From the NCBI GenBank assembly GCA_900770765.1, contig CAAGLK010000090.1, forward strand, positions 1 through 6,341: 6,341 nt of DNA. Reading direction: 5' to 3'. Position 1 is the stretch's first letter. Every line of letters begins with the position of its first letter. This DNA comes from Helicobacteraceae bacterium. Lineage in GTDB: Bacteria; Campylobacterota; Campylobacteria; Campylobacterales; Helicobacteraceae. The notes beneath the pieces are model-generated. The model saw only the letters and a program-made list of their open reading frames with translations, was not told the origin of the DNA and made no database searches. This document shows positions 6,078 through 6,341 of this stretch, piece after piece. The position numbers were made by a program, and so were the translations under genes.

Positions 6078-6117
6078 AGCGCTTCGCAAGTAGTGCCCCT
6101 TGTCCCCCCCCCTTAAG
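6059..6117. repeat. G/C-tract inverted repeat with C9 homopolymer
   Basis: Left arm CTTAAGGGGGGATAAGGGG (6059-6077) pairs with the right arm at 6096-6117, whose complement is CTTAA, G9, A, CAAGGGG. The arms differ mainly in homopolymer length (G6 against C9 at 6104-6112) and one base, around an 18-base loop. There is no U tract next to it, so it is more likely a repeat element than a terminator. The C9 tract is of the length that slips in Helicobacter, but no reading frame crosses it. Confidence 0.65.
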
Positions 6118-6217
6118 CCTAGCGGAGCGGAATCTTAAAAACTTTTTTGCAATATCTTAGCTTTCTTAAACTAAAACACCTTTTCTAATCAAAGAAAAAA
6201 CACCATATCCCCCCAAA

Positions 6218-6266
6218 CCCCCCTTAAGCAAAAAAGAAATTTCTTTTCTTTTTTCTTTAAGGGGGG
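6218..6266. repeat. Long imperfect hairpin CCCCCCTTAAG...CTTTAAGGGGGG
   Basis: Positions 6218-6239 pair with 6245-6266: C6 with G6, TTAA with TTAA, one G-T wobble, one C-C mismatch, then A6 with T6 and GAAA with TTTC, around a 5-base loop. This is about 20 bp of stem. The GC clamp at the base and the A/T apex are unlike an intrinsic terminator, which carries its U tract outside the stem. Confidence 0.65.
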
Positions 6267-6303
6267 CTTAAATTGTGAATCCTTAAAGCTAGCAATTTTA
6301 GCT

Positions 6304-6327
6304 AAAAATGCACTACTGCATTTTTTT
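6304..6327 (+). terminator. Terminator-like hairpin near the right edge
   Basis: AAAAATGCA (6304-6312) and TGCATTTTT (6317-6325) form a perfect 9-bp stem with a CTAC loop, followed by two more T. It is symmetric enough (A run before, T run after) to act in both directions. No gene ending here is visible in the window, so it may serve a - strand gene to the right. Confidence 0.45.
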
Positions 6328-6341
6328 AACGCTAAAATTGA

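Larger units (their letters stand above)
6043..6221. repeat. Long-range inverted 15-mer GGGGTTTGGGGGGAT
   Basis: GGGGTTTGGGGGGAT at 6043-6057 has an exact inverted copy at 6207-6221. Each copy adjoins a TTAAGGGGGG-type hairpin. The pair suggests two members of one dispersed element in opposite orientation, or one composite element. Confidence 0.65.
5767..6341. other. Gene-free, repeat-rich region to the right edge
   Basis: These 575 bases contain no frame with a ribosome site plus protein-like composition on either strand, and no tRNA or rRNA is recognisable. A 64-codon - strand frame at 5835-6029 reads through repeats and hairpins and is not credible. The region holds the moaC leader, a 50-base direct repeat, a CATTGCGAG-type element, G/C-tract inverted repeats and a terminator-like hairpin, listed separately. 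It looks like a landing zone for small dispersed repeats. Confidence 0.6.

Noticed and set aside
5845..6266. CRISPR array
   Set aside because: The repeats here are only two diverged direct copies 167 bases apart plus inverted units; no regular repeat-spacer spacing and no cas gene.
6333..6341. Promoter at the right edge (GCTAAAATT, + strand)
   Set aside because: It matches the core of the shared promoter box, but the TCCGC part is absent (GA instead of CC) and the window ends, so it is not called as a feature.

Overview
The window looks like chromosome from an epsilonproteobacterium of the Helicobacter type, probably an enterohepatic (non-pylori) species. The DNA is AT-rich. Ribosome sites are AAGGA-like, and promoters have a TAAAAT-type -10 box with no clear -35. 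There is a Helicobacter/Campylobacter-style autotransporter, and the word GGAATC/GATTCC is very frequent. The species call is an inference from style, not from a database match.

Layout from left to right: (1) bases 2-259 are the 3' end of a + strand gene whose last residues resemble the C-terminal domain of type ISP restriction-modification enzymes. (2) A 95-base gap carries a promoter. (3) A large + strand gene (355-3975, 1206 residues) encodes a secreted subtilisin-like serine protease autotransporter: signal peptide, S8 protease domain with intact Asp/His/Ser triad, beta-helix passenger rungs and a C-terminal outer-membrane barrel ending in Phe. (4) A 115-base convergent gap holds a hairpin made from the word GGAATC and its complement; it probably terminates transcription from both sides. 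(5) A - strand gene (4091-5155) encodes an ATP-grasp protein of unknown substrate, with its own promoter. (6) A - strand moaC (5284-5766) encodes cyclic pyranopterin monophosphate synthase for molybdenum cofactor. (7) The last 575 bases contain no convincing gene but are dense in repeats: a 50-base direct repeat, a CATTGCGAG-type intergenic element with small hairpins, several G/C tracts (four G runs in 35 bases on one strand, a C9 tract), long inverted repeats and a terminator-like hairpin.

The genes do not form a pathway. The protease is a stand-alone transcription unit facing two independently promoted housekeeping-type genes on the other strand. No multi-gene defence or mobile system is complete in the window; the restriction enzyme tail on the left could belong to one lying outside it.

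The most interesting signal is at DNA level. YGGAATCY occurs about 27 times counting both strands, where about two would be expected from base composition. It appears in two reading frames and in non-coding DNA, it forms the stem of the intergenic terminator hairpin, and it coincides with the Gly-Ile dipeptides of the autotransporter repeats. That resembles the behaviour of DNA uptake words in Neisseria and Haemophilus. The second point of interest is the G-rich repeat cluster at the right end.
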